In this document: one piece after another, positions 1 to 7,700 of the stretch
Position numbering within the stretch: the first letter of the stretch is position 1
How the letters are laid out: each line of letters opens with the position of its first letter
Source of the DNA: Fidelibacterota bacterium
GTDB lineage: Bacteria > Fidelibacterota > Marinisomatia > SCGC-AAA003-L08 > JACNLC01
Reading direction: 5' to 3'
Assembly (NCBI GenBank): GCA_024277615.1
Contig: JAJRUW010000046.1
Coordinates: forward strand, 1-41,224
Length of the DNA: 41,224 nucleotides
Program-made: the position numbers and the translations under genes
The notes under the pieces: generated by a model
What the model was told of the DNA's origin: nothing
Seen by the model: the letters and a program-made list of their open reading frames with translations, nothing else
Database searches by the model: none

Positions 1-1
1 A

Positions 2-109
2 AAAACTAAACTGCTGGAAGTAACAAAGTCTCACATGGAGCTCATTGCAAGTTCACCAGACAGAGTTAAAGCATACTTCAGAGATCCGGTTGTCAACTAT
101 GCAGCATAA
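2..109 (+). CDS. 3' end of an unidentified gene cut by the window edge
   Basis: A frame open from the left edge runs 35 codons to a TAA at 107-109 and ends in the residues DPVVNYAA. The composition looks like ordinary protein and the frame converges on the cytochrome gene ending at 148, with 38 bases between them. Too little is left to name a family, and an open frame of this length can occur by chance. Confidence 0.3.
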   Translation, partial: KTKLLEVTKSHMELIASSPDRVKAYFRDPVVNYAA

Positions 110-147
110 TCATGAATAATTCGTTCCGGAGCAATAATACTTGCTGA

Positions 148-975
148 TCAGGGGCCGGTCTGCAATTTAGTCTTTAAATCCGTCAATTCTTTTACAACGA
201 GCTCGTAATTGTGAGCTCCTTTACTGCCATCCCGGATAACAGACAGATAGTTACTCCAATCAATATCTTCGAGGTTTATTTCGTATGCTGAGGTTTTGCG
301 CAAGGTTTCAATTTCGTGCAATAAAGTGCTTATCGTAGTCTGCCATTCTTCAAGTGTAGATTCATATTCTTCGTCATGGCAGTTAATGCAGTTTTCTACT
401 ACATCCCTGGTTATATCCCCATCATCATTCTGATGACAATCCCTGCAGGAAACTTCTTCATCAAACATAACGTCAGCTGCGTCGCTATCGGAGAACAATG
501 TCCCGGCATATAAGTCGGATTGTGTGGAGTGGCATTTTTCACATGGTACTTCTTCCATGGAGTGGTGGCACCCCGAACATCTGGTTTTATCAATAATTAA
601 TTCACCATGCTGCTTTTTATTGGAATGGCAATCAAAGCAGAAAAGTCCTGCTTTGTTCACGTGTGGTTTATGCAGGAAATCAACATCAAAAACTCTGACC
701 TTTGCTTCTTCAATACCATAATGACAATTATTGCATTCATTCGGGATGGTTCCGCTTCCGTACAGAGAAAAATCCGTTATTGTAGCATCCGGCTTAATTG
801 CCCTGATCACTTCTGACAGGTTATTGTACGCCTTAAGCAACAATTCATCCGAATATTCCACATTGTGAACGATATTGCCGACTTTAACCAACTGAAAATT
901 GTATTTCGCATCATCCAAAAGTGGTCTGAGTGTTGCTTCCATTTTTTGATTTTGTTCCGTCTCTTTGTTCAGCAT
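148..975 (-). CDS. hexahaem c-type cytochrome fragment, in-frame continuation of the gene upstream
   Basis: The 275-residue product carries six CXXCH haem-binding motifs (CNNCH, CFDCH, CSGCH, CEKCH, CRDCH, CINCH), so it should act in the periplasm. It has no signal peptide or membrane anchor, and no Shine-Dalgarno sequence precedes its ATG. The preceding cytochrome gene ends in TAA only one codon before this ATG and in the same frame. The N-terminal segment, with its DAKYNF and VHNVEYS words, resembles the second half of the tryptophan-containing helical module whose first half (CHGEGYNLILNQW) closes the upstream protein. A complete copy of that module sits at this protein's own C terminus (CHDEEYESTLEEW then GSKGAHNYELV). 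The simplest reading is one 18-haem protein of about 655 residues interrupted by a stop. A separately translated cytoplasmic product would not receive haem. Confidence 0.8.
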   Translation of the reverse strand: MLNKETEQNQKMEATLRPLLDDAKYNFQLVKVGNIVHNVEYSDELLLKAYNNLSEVIRAIKPDATITDFSLYGSGTIPNECNNCHYGIEEAKVRVFDVDFLHKPHVNKAGLFCFDCHSNKKQHGELIIDKTRCSGCHHSMEEVPCEKCHSTQSDLYAGTLFSDSDAADVMFDEEVSCRDCHQNDDGDITRDVVENCINCHDEEYESTLEEWQTTISTLLHEIETLRKTSAYEINLEDIDWSNYLSVIRDGSKGAHNYELVVKELTDLKTKLQTGP

Positions 976-978
976 ATC

Positions 979-2118
979 TTAGGTGCGATGATAGAGGCTG
1001 TCGAGGATTTGAATCTTATTCCCCAATAAATCTTTCCATTGGTTCAAGATGAGATTGTAGCCTTCACCATGACAGATATCACAGGACTGTGCAGAAGCCC
1101 GGTACACATCGCCCAGTTCCGCAAAGTCATTTGTTGTGTTGTGAAAAATATGACAGGCCTGACAATTCAAACCATTATTGAACATGGGATTCGGATGGTC
1201 AGGTATATCTTTTCCACCCGTGCCGGTGAACAGAGACAATTGAGCAAAATGCGGGTTCTCGTGACATGAACCACATTCCGGAATAATGTCATTCGTCTTC
1301 GACACGGACTTATGCTGAATGCTTAAATGGCAGTTCTGACACTCTACTTTATGATCCGTCACATGTGCTTTATGGATTAATTCACTGTCACCGTATTGGG
1401 TGATCAGAGTCAGGTCCGCATGACATCCTTCGCATCTTTCTACAGGGACTGCACCATCACCGATCTGCATTTTACCGTGGCATTTTTTACAGTCCATTTT
1501 TTGTTCGAGGATATAAGTGTGATCATAGGTGATAGTATTTTTGGAATTAGGAACCGGAGCATCGTGACACCAAGTGCAATCATTAATCTTAGCGCCTGCT
1601 TTAACTTCTTTAAAGTGACAGAGGAAACAGGTGGTTTCAGTAACCGAAATATGTACACCCTGAACAATTTGAGAATGACAGCTTGTACAGCGCAACTTTT
1701 TACCTCGCCTGAGTTTTGTCAGGTGGGGACTATGATCGAAGATTATCCCCTCTTTGAAATTGACCTTCCCCTTCAATAGTCGTTTAACATGACAGCCGCT
1801 CCTCAAACAGCTCTCATCGGATATTTCGGCCCAGGGCTTGCTCTTTTTGTAAATGCCTGTCATATAGTTTGCAACCATTGATATTGCAGTAAATTTGCCC
1901 CGTAATTTAGATTTTATTCCTGGTGGGAAATGACAATCCGTGCAGGTTACATCAGAATGGGTAGATTCTTTCCAGGCATCAACATACGGTTCCATGTAAT
2001 GGCAAGTTGAACAGAATTTTGGTGTTGATGTAACCTCAATTGAACCCACTAGCAGTATTGTAACTGCCAGAAGGATTCCAAGAACCAGTATTGTGTAACG
2101 GGTGATATTGTGTCTCAT
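979..2118 (-). CDS. membrane-anchored NapC/NirT-type multihaem cytochrome c, 12 haem motifs
   Basis: This 379-residue protein has one N-terminal membrane helix (about residues 8-28) followed at once by FCSTCH and a second haem motif. That is the usual start of NapC/NirT quinol-oxidising cytochromes. Eleven CXXCH motifs and one CX4CH motif (CLRSGCH) are visible. Proteins of this group pass electrons from the quinone pool to periplasmic carriers. The gene lies downstream of the barrel and lipoprotein cytochromes on the same strand, but 323 bases separate it from the c554-like gene, so it may have its own transcript. Its TAA is followed by a same-frame hexahaem open frame, and the C-terminal module is cut in mid-domain, so the protein is probably truncated. 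The quinol-oxidase role is inferred from family and position. Confidence 0.85.
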   Translation of the reverse strand: MRHNITRYTILVLGILLAVTILLVGSIEVTSTPKFCSTCHYMEPYVDAWKESTHSDVTCTDCHFPPGIKSKLRGKFTAISMVANYMTGIYKKSKPWAEISDESCLRSGCHVKRLLKGKVNFKEGIIFDHSPHLTKLRRGKKLRCTSCHSQIVQGVHISVTETTCFLCHFKEVKAGAKINDCTWCHDAPVPNSKNTITYDHTYILEQKMDCKKCHGKMQIGDGAVPVERCEGCHADLTLITQYGDSELIHKAHVTDHKVECQNCHLSIQHKSVSKTNDIIPECGSCHENPHFAQLSLFTGTGGKDIPDHPNPMFNNGLNCQACHIFHNTTNDFAELGDVYRASAQSCDICHGEGYNLILNQWKDLLGNKIQILDSLYHRT

Positions 2119-2441
2119 GAGATTGCAGGGATGTTCCTTAAGTTATTTTTAGATTGCTAAACTTATGACAGTGAGAGTTAACGGTATTTTTGGATTTTAT
2201 TATTATTCCGGAGCACTGCCCTGCTGCCGTGAAGTTTTGAGTCATCACGACAGCAGGAACGCGAATTGCTGGTTAGAACCGGATAGAGTGTTATGCTCTC
2301 CAGAGTTCACTTGACAGCTGTTTCTGAGTGAACATTGAGAGATAACTATTGCGATGACTGCCTGTGGTCTATGTAAAAGAAGTCAAACATCTATCCGTAT
2401 AGGCCCCTTATAATTAATTTCAGGTAAAAGCTCGTACCCGT
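2119..2441. other. 323-base gap with two inverted repeats, no gene seen
   Basis: No convincing open frame is present between the c554-like and NapC/NirT-type genes. The gap holds a long hairpin at 2220-2257 and a smaller perfect one at 2305-2333 (arms GTTCACT and AGTGAAC, 15-base loop). No T-rich tract directly follows either on the minus strand, so ordinary intrinsic terminators are unlikely. The gap may contain the promoter of the NapC/NirT-type gene, but I cannot point to clear -35/-10 boxes. Confidence 0.5.
2220..2257 (-). other. 13-bp hairpin in the cytochrome cluster leader
   Basis: Arms 2220-2232 and 2245-2257 pair around a 12-base loop. In minus-strand RNA all thirteen positions pair, one as G-U. 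In plus-strand RNA that position becomes a C-A mismatch. This asymmetry suggests that the structure acts in the minus-strand transcript, which runs from the c554-like gene towards the NapC/NirT-type gene. There is no following U tract. mRNA stability or processing, or attenuation, are possible roles. Confidence 0.5.
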
Positions 2442-3080
2442 CTATTTTTTTGACTTCAATTCTTTTTTGATGTCTTCCGGATACGGATGGGCGATTTTTT
2501 TCACCATTTCGCTGTATTTGAAGCCCTTTTCTTTATCAAAAGTAGGATTCTTTTCATTGTGGCACCCGAGACAAGTTTGCTCATCCGGCAAATTCAGCCC
2601 AACAGTTTCAGGAGCAGTTTCACCCTTAAATACAGCTGTCATGATCTTTTTGGATTTGTACTTTGATCCGGGTCCGTGACAGGCTTCACAACCGACATTT
2701 TGCAGAGAGGTCATTCTTTTGACTTCCTTGACCGGTTTACCTTTATCGGTGACCTGATCCCAGAATTTAGCATCTTTGACTTCGTAACCACCCTTGCCGA
2801 AACCTGTAGTATGACAAACAAGGCATTCGGGTGCTTGATCCGCTGATGTTTTCAAACCAAGTTTTTTAGCAATTTCTGCTGCTTTATCGGTCTTCAGGGC
2901 CTCGAGTGATTTTGCGTGTAAGCTTTCTTCCCATTTACCGTATTGATTTCCTTTGGATGCTTTTTTATGGCACATTTTGCATTTTGAAGCACCAACATAT
3001 TCAAACTTTTTTACTGCTGTACCATTATTTGCCCAAAGAAGCATGGTTAACGACAAGATAGGTATGATTAATTTATACAT
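2442..3080 (-). CDS. periplasmic tetrahaem cytochrome c, c554 family-like
   Basis: The 212-residue protein begins with a signal peptide (MYKLIIPILSLTMLLW...) and has four CXXCH motifs: CKMCH, CLVCH, CEACH and CLGCH. The spacing and the NVGCEACHGPG segment fit the cytochrome c554-type fold, whose founding member takes electrons from hydroxylamine oxidoreductase. Homologues in metal reducers act as soluble periplasmic carriers. A clear AAGGAGA ribosome site lies four bases before the ATG. The gene starts ten bases after the lipoprotein cytochrome stop, so the two are almost certainly co-transcribed. Its likely job is to shuttle electrons between an inner-membrane donor and the outer-membrane conduit. 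No hydroxylamine oxidoreductase gene is visible in the window, so a nitrification role is not supported. Confidence 0.85.
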   Translation of the reverse strand: MYKLIIPILSLTMLLWANNGTAVKKFEYVGASKCKMCHKKASKGNQYGKWEESLHAKSLEALKTDKAAEIAKKLGLKTSADQAPECLVCHTTGFGKGGYEVKDAKFWDQVTDKGKPVKEVKRMTSLQNVGCEACHGPGSKYKSKKIMTAVFKGETAPETVGLNLPDEQTCLGCHNEKNPTFDKEKGFKYSEMVKKIAHPYPEDIKKELKSKK

Positions 3081-3090
3081 GATTCTCCTT

Positions 3091-4275
3091 TTAATTTCGA
3101 TTTACTTCACCATTGATGTGTTTTGTCGAGTCAATGATTTCTCCATTTGCATCCACAACGGAAGCATGGCACCAGGTGCATTGTGTCTGCGTATAGGTGC
3201 CTGTATGTCCCTGTGGCGGCAGACTGTGACACGTACCGCATTCAGCGCCTTGTGGATCATTCCAAACCATGGACACATTATTACCTGTTATCTCATCCTC
3301 GAGATAGGCCCAGGCATCACTACTTTCAGATTTCGGAAAAGAAAAAGCACCATGACAATAAACATTGGTGCAGGTCGCAGCAGCATGATCCCAGGAGGGA
3401 GACTCTGCTAGGTTATGGTTGTAGTTAAGGTTGAAGGACACCTCGGCAATATTATCAGCGCCAAGATGACCATCGTCCAGGTAATTGTCGGGGACAACAT
3501 GACAGTTTTCACAATTTACGGTTGTGACTGCTGTTTCCATGTGAGTTTGATGGGCGCCTACGGAAAGCAGTGTTGGGTCTGACTGATTTTTAATACTCAG
3601 CGGTGGATAAGGAGTTCCGTTGATTCTATCGCCGTGACAGTTCGCACAATAGCCGATGCCATTTTCTTCGCTGTGGCAGTCGGTGCAGGCTACCCCGGTA
3701 AAACCACCGGAGAGATCGGATCCGTGACAATTCCGGCACCTGGAAAAATCCCAGGCACTGTCCCAAAGCACTTTCCCATGATAATTATAATTCGAAGGAT
3801 CAATAAAATCCGCTTCGGCAGGGTGCCCGCTATATCCGCCTTGATGACACTGACTGCATGAAACCCCTGATTTTCCACCCGTCAGGTCCTGTCCGTGACA
3901 GTCTCTGCAGTGGGTTAAACCTTCGGGGCCGTTCTCTGAAAGTGCAAGCCCATGGAACCCCGGATTATCGGGGTTGATCAAGTCGTTCAGAGCAATATGT
4001 CCGCTGTAGCCTCCGGAATGACATTGATAACAGGATACGTTTGCGGTTCCGCCTCTAAAGTCATTACCATGGCAGGTCTTACACCATTCAATTCCCTGAA
4101 GTCCATCTCCGTCTCCGCCTTTTTTGGACAGATTATATCCGTGAAAATCCTGGCTGCCGGTATCCATCCACTCCACCGGGTGCATTTTAGGTGAAGTCGA
4201 TTCGGTACAGCTCCAGATCAACACAGAAACAGCAATAGCGTAAAAGAGCAGTATAGGAATTCTAAGTATTTTCAT
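3091..4275 (-). CDS. outer-membrane lipoprotein multihaem cytochrome c, 11 haem motifs
   Basis: The start is placed at the ATG at 4275, which follows GGGAGGTTT and overlaps the previous stop as ATGA. A longer frame from 4338 lacks a signal sequence of its own. The product is 394 residues with a lipoprotein signal (MKILRIPILLF...LIWSC), so Cys is the probable lipidated residue. Ten CXXCH motifs and one CX4CH (CTNVYCH) are present. The N-terminal half is three tandem di-haem modules built on FHG...C..CHG.D..GG...C..CH. The CTNVYCHG...CGTCH stretch matches the CxxxxCH...CXXCH domain known from Geobacter outer-surface cytochromes. With the adjacent barrel and periplasmic cytochrome this is the likely outward-facing member of a porin-cytochrome conduit. 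The extracellular orientation is inference. Confidence 0.85.
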   Translation of the reverse strand: MKILRIPILLFYAIAVSVLIWSCTESTSPKMHPVEWMDTGSQDFHGYNLSKKGGDGDGLQGIEWCKTCHGNDFRGGTANVSCYQCHSGGYSGHIALNDLINPDNPGFHGLALSENGPEGLTHCRDCHGQDLTGGKSGVSCSQCHQGGYSGHPAEADFIDPSNYNYHGKVLWDSAWDFSRCRNCHGSDLSGGFTGVACTDCHSEENGIGYCANCHGDRINGTPYPPLSIKNQSDPTLLSVGAHQTHMETAVTTVNCENCHVVPDNYLDDGHLGADNIAEVSFNLNYNHNLAESPSWDHAAATCTNVYCHGAFSFPKSESSDAWAYLEDEITGNNVSMVWNDPQGAECGTCHSLPPQGHTGTYTQTQCTWCHASVVDANGEIIDSTKHINGEVNRN

Positions 4276-5114
4276 CTTAAACCTCCCGTATGACACCCGG
4301 CGCGCTGACATGAATCTGCAGTATGGCAAACCTGGCATAATTCGGGTGAATCCTCCATAGCCTCTCCATGCAGACCGCCTTCATCGAAAGCACTGTTCAC
4401 CCAGGAGAAATTACTATGGGAAACAGGCATGACATTTTGTTGCTGATGGCATTGGCGACAATCATTATCAATCTGATGACAGGTTTCACATTCCAGAACC
4501 TCCATGCGGGCTTCAAAGCCGTGTTTTAAAAGATAAGAGGTCGGATGCTGAAGCGGCGTGAATTGCTGCATTTGATGACAGTTATCACAAAAATTCTCGT
4601 TGTGGCAGACAGTACAATTACGGGACTGTGGCAGAGAGACATCGGCCCCATGTTCAATTCTCCAATTCAATGAATGACTTGACGGCTTACCCGTTCGGTG
4701 GCAGTCGCTGCATTTCGAAGCCGGCCAGATCTGTCGCGGGATACCCGTTTCATCATCGATAATTTCCGCATGACATGTTTTGCAGTCATCAAAGCGAAGC
4801 AGGTGGGACGCATGCGGAAAGTCGAAGCCTGAAGAATTACCGTTGATCAGGTATGATTTTGGGTTATCCGGGGCACTATGGCATATCCCGCAGTCCTCTT
4901 CAACTTCATGGCACTCACTGCAAACTTCTTTATCCGGCAGGAGACTATCCTTTAAAGATCTAGAACTCTCAACAGCGTTGTGACAATCGGAACAGGCTAA
5001 TTCCGCATCAGTAATATGAATGCTGTGCGGGAAGATAATTCGATCCCGGTCTTGTGTGAACACGAGAGCGAACAGGCAAAATGCCGCAACCAGACTAGAA
5101 CGTATAAACAACAT
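4272..5114 (-). CDS. periplasmic multihaem cytochrome c, 11 haem motifs
   Basis: The start is placed at the ATG at 5114, behind a strong GGAGAGGAGG ribosome site. It gives a signal peptide (MLFIRSSLVAAFCLFALVFT) and a 280-residue protein. It carries ten CXXCH motifs and one CX4CH (CQRAGCH), with many extra His residues (FPHSIH, FPHASH) that can serve as distal haem ligands. This pattern is common in decahaem-type cytochromes such as MtrA or OmaB relatives. The gene overlaps the barrel gene by 20 bases and the lipoprotein cytochrome by four, which indicates translational coupling of all three. By analogy with porin-cytochrome complexes it would be the periplasmic wire that plugs the barrel. 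Direct orthology to MtrA or OmaB is not claimed. Confidence 0.85.
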   Translation of the reverse strand: MLFIRSSLVAAFCLFALVFTQDRDRIIFPHSIHITDAELACSDCHNAVESSRSLKDSLLPDKEVCSECHEVEEDCGICHSAPDNPKSYLINGNSSGFDFPHASHLLRFDDCKTCHAEIIDDETGIPRQIWPASKCSDCHRTGKPSSHSLNWRIEHGADVSLPQSRNCTVCHNENFCDNCHQMQQFTPLQHPTSYLLKHGFEARMEVLECETCHQIDNDCRQCHQQQNVMPVSHSNFSWVNSAFDEGGLHGEAMEDSPELCQVCHTADSCQRAGCHTGGLR

Positions 5115-6285
5115 TGAAACCTCCTCTCCCATCCTGGCTGAAATATTCGTTTTGATAGGTTCTGGCAAAAATTTCAAATAATAAATTCGGGGTTGGTCTC
5201 CATTTCACCCATGTATAAGCTCCCATAGAATCTTGTGTATCAATATTCTCCGCAAAATCAATTGAGTATATTGAGAGACTACCTCCGTAGGATATGGATT
5301 TAAACAAATTAGCAGAAAATGAGAAGCCGCCGCCGACAAAAATATCGTTGGAGTTATTACCGACTGTGACTGTAAACTGAGCCGAATTTGTGGAAAAAGA
5401 CCCGGAGTAATAATAGCGTGTGTCGTTGGATAATCGATAGCCGAATTTGTTGAGCAACTGATATCCATTGTTAAAATATGACTGAACCATGAATGTAGCC
5501 GTCGGAGACACGAATAAGCTTTTCCCGATAAATGGATAAATTTTCTTCAGGTCGAAGTTGCGGTGGGTAAGATCAAACAGAATTCTGTGATGAGCATATT
5601 TCCGGCTAAGACGAATGCGGTTATAGTAAGGTGCGTTTTCTGAAAAATTCCAGGAGAGATATGTTTTAAGATTAATTTTATGGAATAACTTCTTTGTCAT
5701 GACCAGCCCTGATTTGATAGACATTTCATCGCCGATATAATTACCCCAGAGATGCAAGGTTATCTTCAGATTTGGCGATCTTGATCCCCACGACGTTATA
5801 AAGAAGGTTTCGTCTTCAACAACGCCGGTGAATGAAGGTACCCTGCCTGCGGCAACATTCAACTCTCCCCATTTAGTTGAATTAAGCGAATAATCAAATC
5901 CATCAAGACGAACATTAACGAGAGAATTCCATTGTGTAAGCCTGCCGATCTTCAGAGTATAGCCCGGATATGCTATTTGACCATACAGCGTATGAATTCT
6001 CAAATTATCGGTAAAGCGATAGTTTTGGGAGCCATAAGCCAGATGAGATGCCAGTTTTAAATGTTTGCCGATATTCTGCTGAAATCTCAAATCGGTTTGA
6101 GCATGATAGACATTATTCGAAGAGCCGAATATCCACTGGTCAACTGTGTTATTATCGAAAATGGTTTGGCGGGGTGTAATAAAACTTTGAGAAAGTGTTA
6201 TATGCGGCAAGGCTCCAGCTCCCAACTGGAACATCATTAGTGATGATAATAAAACAAAAGTCGTTTTTACTGTTTTATACCTGAT
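5095..6285 (-). CDS. outer-membrane beta-barrel, porin partner of multihaem cytochromes
   Basis: The body alternates polar and hydrophobic residues throughout, has no haem motif, and ends in VVYTF with the C-terminal Phe usual for barrel proteins. From the first ATG (6237) it is 380 residues, but that start falls inside a hydrophobic stretch. Reading further upstream in frame gives a textbook signal peptide (RYKTVKTTFVLLSSLMM...LGAGALP) preceded by AGGAGG five bases before an ATC codon at 6283-6285. No ATG, GTG or TTG lies in frame between the upstream TAG and 6237. The coordinates given use this ATC as initiator. The gene leads a tightly overlapping set with the two 11-haem cytochromes, so a porin sheath of an electron conduit is the favoured role. 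The barrel is shorter than OmbB- or MtrB-type porins. Confidence 0.75.
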   Translation of the reverse strand: MRYKTVKTTFVLLSSLMMFQLGAGALPHITLSQSFITPRQTIFDNNTVDQWIFGSSNNVYHAQTDLRFQQNIGKHLKLASHLAYGSQNYRFTDNLRIHTLYGQIAYPGYTLKIGRLTQWNSLVNVRLDGFDYSLNSTKWGELNVAAGRVPSFTGVVEDETFFITSWGSRSPNLKITLHLWGNYIGDEMSIKSGLVMTKKLFHKINLKTYLSWNFSENAPYYNRIRLSRKYAHHRILFDLTHRNFDLKKIYPFIGKSLFVSPTATFMVQSYFNNGYQLLNKFGYRLSNDTRYYYSGSFSTNSAQFTVTVGNNSNDIFVGGGFSFSANLFKSISYGGSLSIYSIDFAENIDTQDSMGAYTWVKWRPTPNLLFEIFARTYQNEYFSQDGRGGFNVVYTF

Positions 6286-6390
6286 GATTTCCTCCTCTCT
6301 ACAATTCTACGTATATTATGTATAATCCATAACCATATTTCTATGATATCGTACCGTTCCCTAATTTACTAAAACAGACAAAACAGCATA

Positions 6391-6418
6391 CCTGATTCAG
6401 GCTGAAGCCCGGCTTCAG
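6391..6418. promoter_or_regulatory. two adjacent dyad-symmetric sites, possible operator
   Basis: CCTGATTCAGG (6391-6401) is a perfect palindrome around one base. It is followed directly by CTGAAGCC-C-GGCTTCAG (6402-6418), a perfect 8-bp dyad. They lie about 105-130 bases upstream of the barrel start, in the presumed control region of the cytochrome cluster. The tight spacing suggests protein binding rather than an RNA hairpin. The regulator is unknown. Confidence 0.35.
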
Positions 6419-6698
6419 GATTTGACAGGGCGTTAACCCATATTTCTAATCGGTAAACGAATTTCAGACTTGATTTGAATTATTAAGTAATTATGATGAT
6501 GATATCATAAAAACTTGATGTCAAATCAATCTGTCAAATTTATATCGCTTTTAGTATTATGGAAAAAAATAATGTAGTTATTTTTTTATCGTATTCAGGA
6601 TGTAAAATATCGCTATTCAAAATTGGTAAATTTTTTCTGTGAGGATGGTTCGGCCATTGAAATATCAGTGTATTGATCAAGTGGAATTTCGTTCAATA

Positions 6699-6732
6699 AA
6701 TTGAAAAGCCCCTATTAAGGGGCTTTTCAATT
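6699..6732. terminator. bidirectional intrinsic terminator
   Basis: A perfect 14-bp inverted repeat (AATTGAAAAGCCCC, loop TATTAA, then its complement) has a GC core flanked by A-rich and T-rich ends. It can therefore stop transcripts on either strand. It most likely ends the uspA message, whose stop codon is about 275 bases upstream on the minus strand. Confidence 0.75.
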
Positions 6733-7008
6733 ACATTCATATGTGGCACCACTGCCAAGGTCGTAAATAAAGCTTTCATGGTAGTGTCGATACCTTTTTC
6801 AAGGTTTGTTTTTTGTTCATCACCACAATGAAGGAAAGGGAAAAGAAATGAAGACCAGGAGATGTCTTCAATCTGAAGTTATCCAGACAACTACCAACAA
6901 ATTTCAAAAAGCTCTATCCAAATGACATGCTAAAGTTATAAAAGTACAGGGCAGGAATACAAACATTAATCTAAATTGAGAATATTTTATTTTCACACCC
7001 GTCAATAT

Positions 7009-7458
7009 TTATCTCACGGCCAGTACCGGAACAGGAGACCTTTTCAGAATTTTCTCTGTCGTACTTCCAAAAAACACCTGTGATAAACCGCTGTGCCCGT
7101 GTGTTGCAACTACCACCAGGTCAATTTCATGTTCCTTGATAGCCGACAGTATTTCGAAGATTGCCGTTCCTTTGCGAATGAGCAACCTGGTGGCGATGTC
7201 CTCCGGGAGATGTGTCTCACACCATTCCATCAATTTTTTTTCTGCATATTCCTGTCGGTTGGCTTCAATGTCGTCAATCTGAATCCCGGCCCAGGAATAT
7301 TCTGCAGGAGATAGAATCGGTTCCAGAACATGCAGAATATACAGCTTGGACTTGTATTTTTTTACAATGGAGATGGCATGAATGACTGCTCTCGCAGAAA
7401 TTTCTGAAAAGTCTGTGGTTAAGAGGATTTTTTTATATTGATGATATTTTACGGGCAC
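7009..7458 (-). CDS. universal stress protein, UspA family
   Basis: The 149-residue protein is a single Usp domain of the usual length. It opens with KKILLTTDFSE and has the ATP-binding pattern GHSGLSQVFFGST near the C terminus (G-2x-G-9x-G/S-S/T), followed by RSPVPVLAVR. Proteins with this motif bind ATP and are induced by starvation, redox or other stress. Their precise targets are rarely known. The start is a GTG, with only a weak GCGGT upstream as ribosome site. The gene stands alone, with a bidirectional terminator some distance downstream. Its place beside the cytochrome cluster may be chance. Confidence 0.9.
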   Translation of the reverse strand: MPVKYHQYKKILLTTDFSEISARAVIHAISIVKKYKSKLYILHVLEPILSPAEYSWAGIQIDDIEANRQEYAEKKLMEWCETHLPEDIATRLLIRKGTAIFEILSAIKEHEIDLVVVATHGHSGLSQVFFGSTTEKILKRSPVPVLAVR

Positions 7459-7700
7459 TTTTTACCGCTAATTGTTACTTCGATGCTGGAATAATTTAGG
7501 GTTAAACCCGTTTGTTAACCAAGACCAAACTATAAGCTAGCAAAGTCGATTACTGATCTACCATCGCCATCTAATATTTTTCTTTTTTATATTTCTTGAA
7601 ATACGACTTCAACATTGATGGACTGTATAAGCGGTCAGGAAGATAAAATTGGCGAATGTTATTTGGTCATCCGTTACAGGATTGTCGTAAATTATGGACA

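Larger units (their letters stand above)
6286..7008. other. 723-base AT-rich intergenic region upstream of the cytochrome cluster
   Basis: No convincing gene lies here. The part next to the barrel gene should hold the cytochrome cluster promoter. It contains TATACA/TAATAT-like stretches near 6310-6330 on the minus strand, but no clear -35 box. A pair of dyads lies at 6391-6418 and a strong bidirectional hairpin terminator at 6699-6732. A 25-codon frame at 6848-6925 is noted but not called. Confidence 0.5.

Noticed and set aside
2442-3080. Hydroxylamine oxidation (nitrifier) role for the c554-like protein
   Set aside because: No hydroxylamine oxidoreductase or its quinone partner is present. 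The context is an outer-membrane electron conduit.
6848-6925. 25-codon frame MKTRRCLQSEV...
   Set aside because: It has a fair purine-rich stretch upstream, but it is too short and matches nothing I know.
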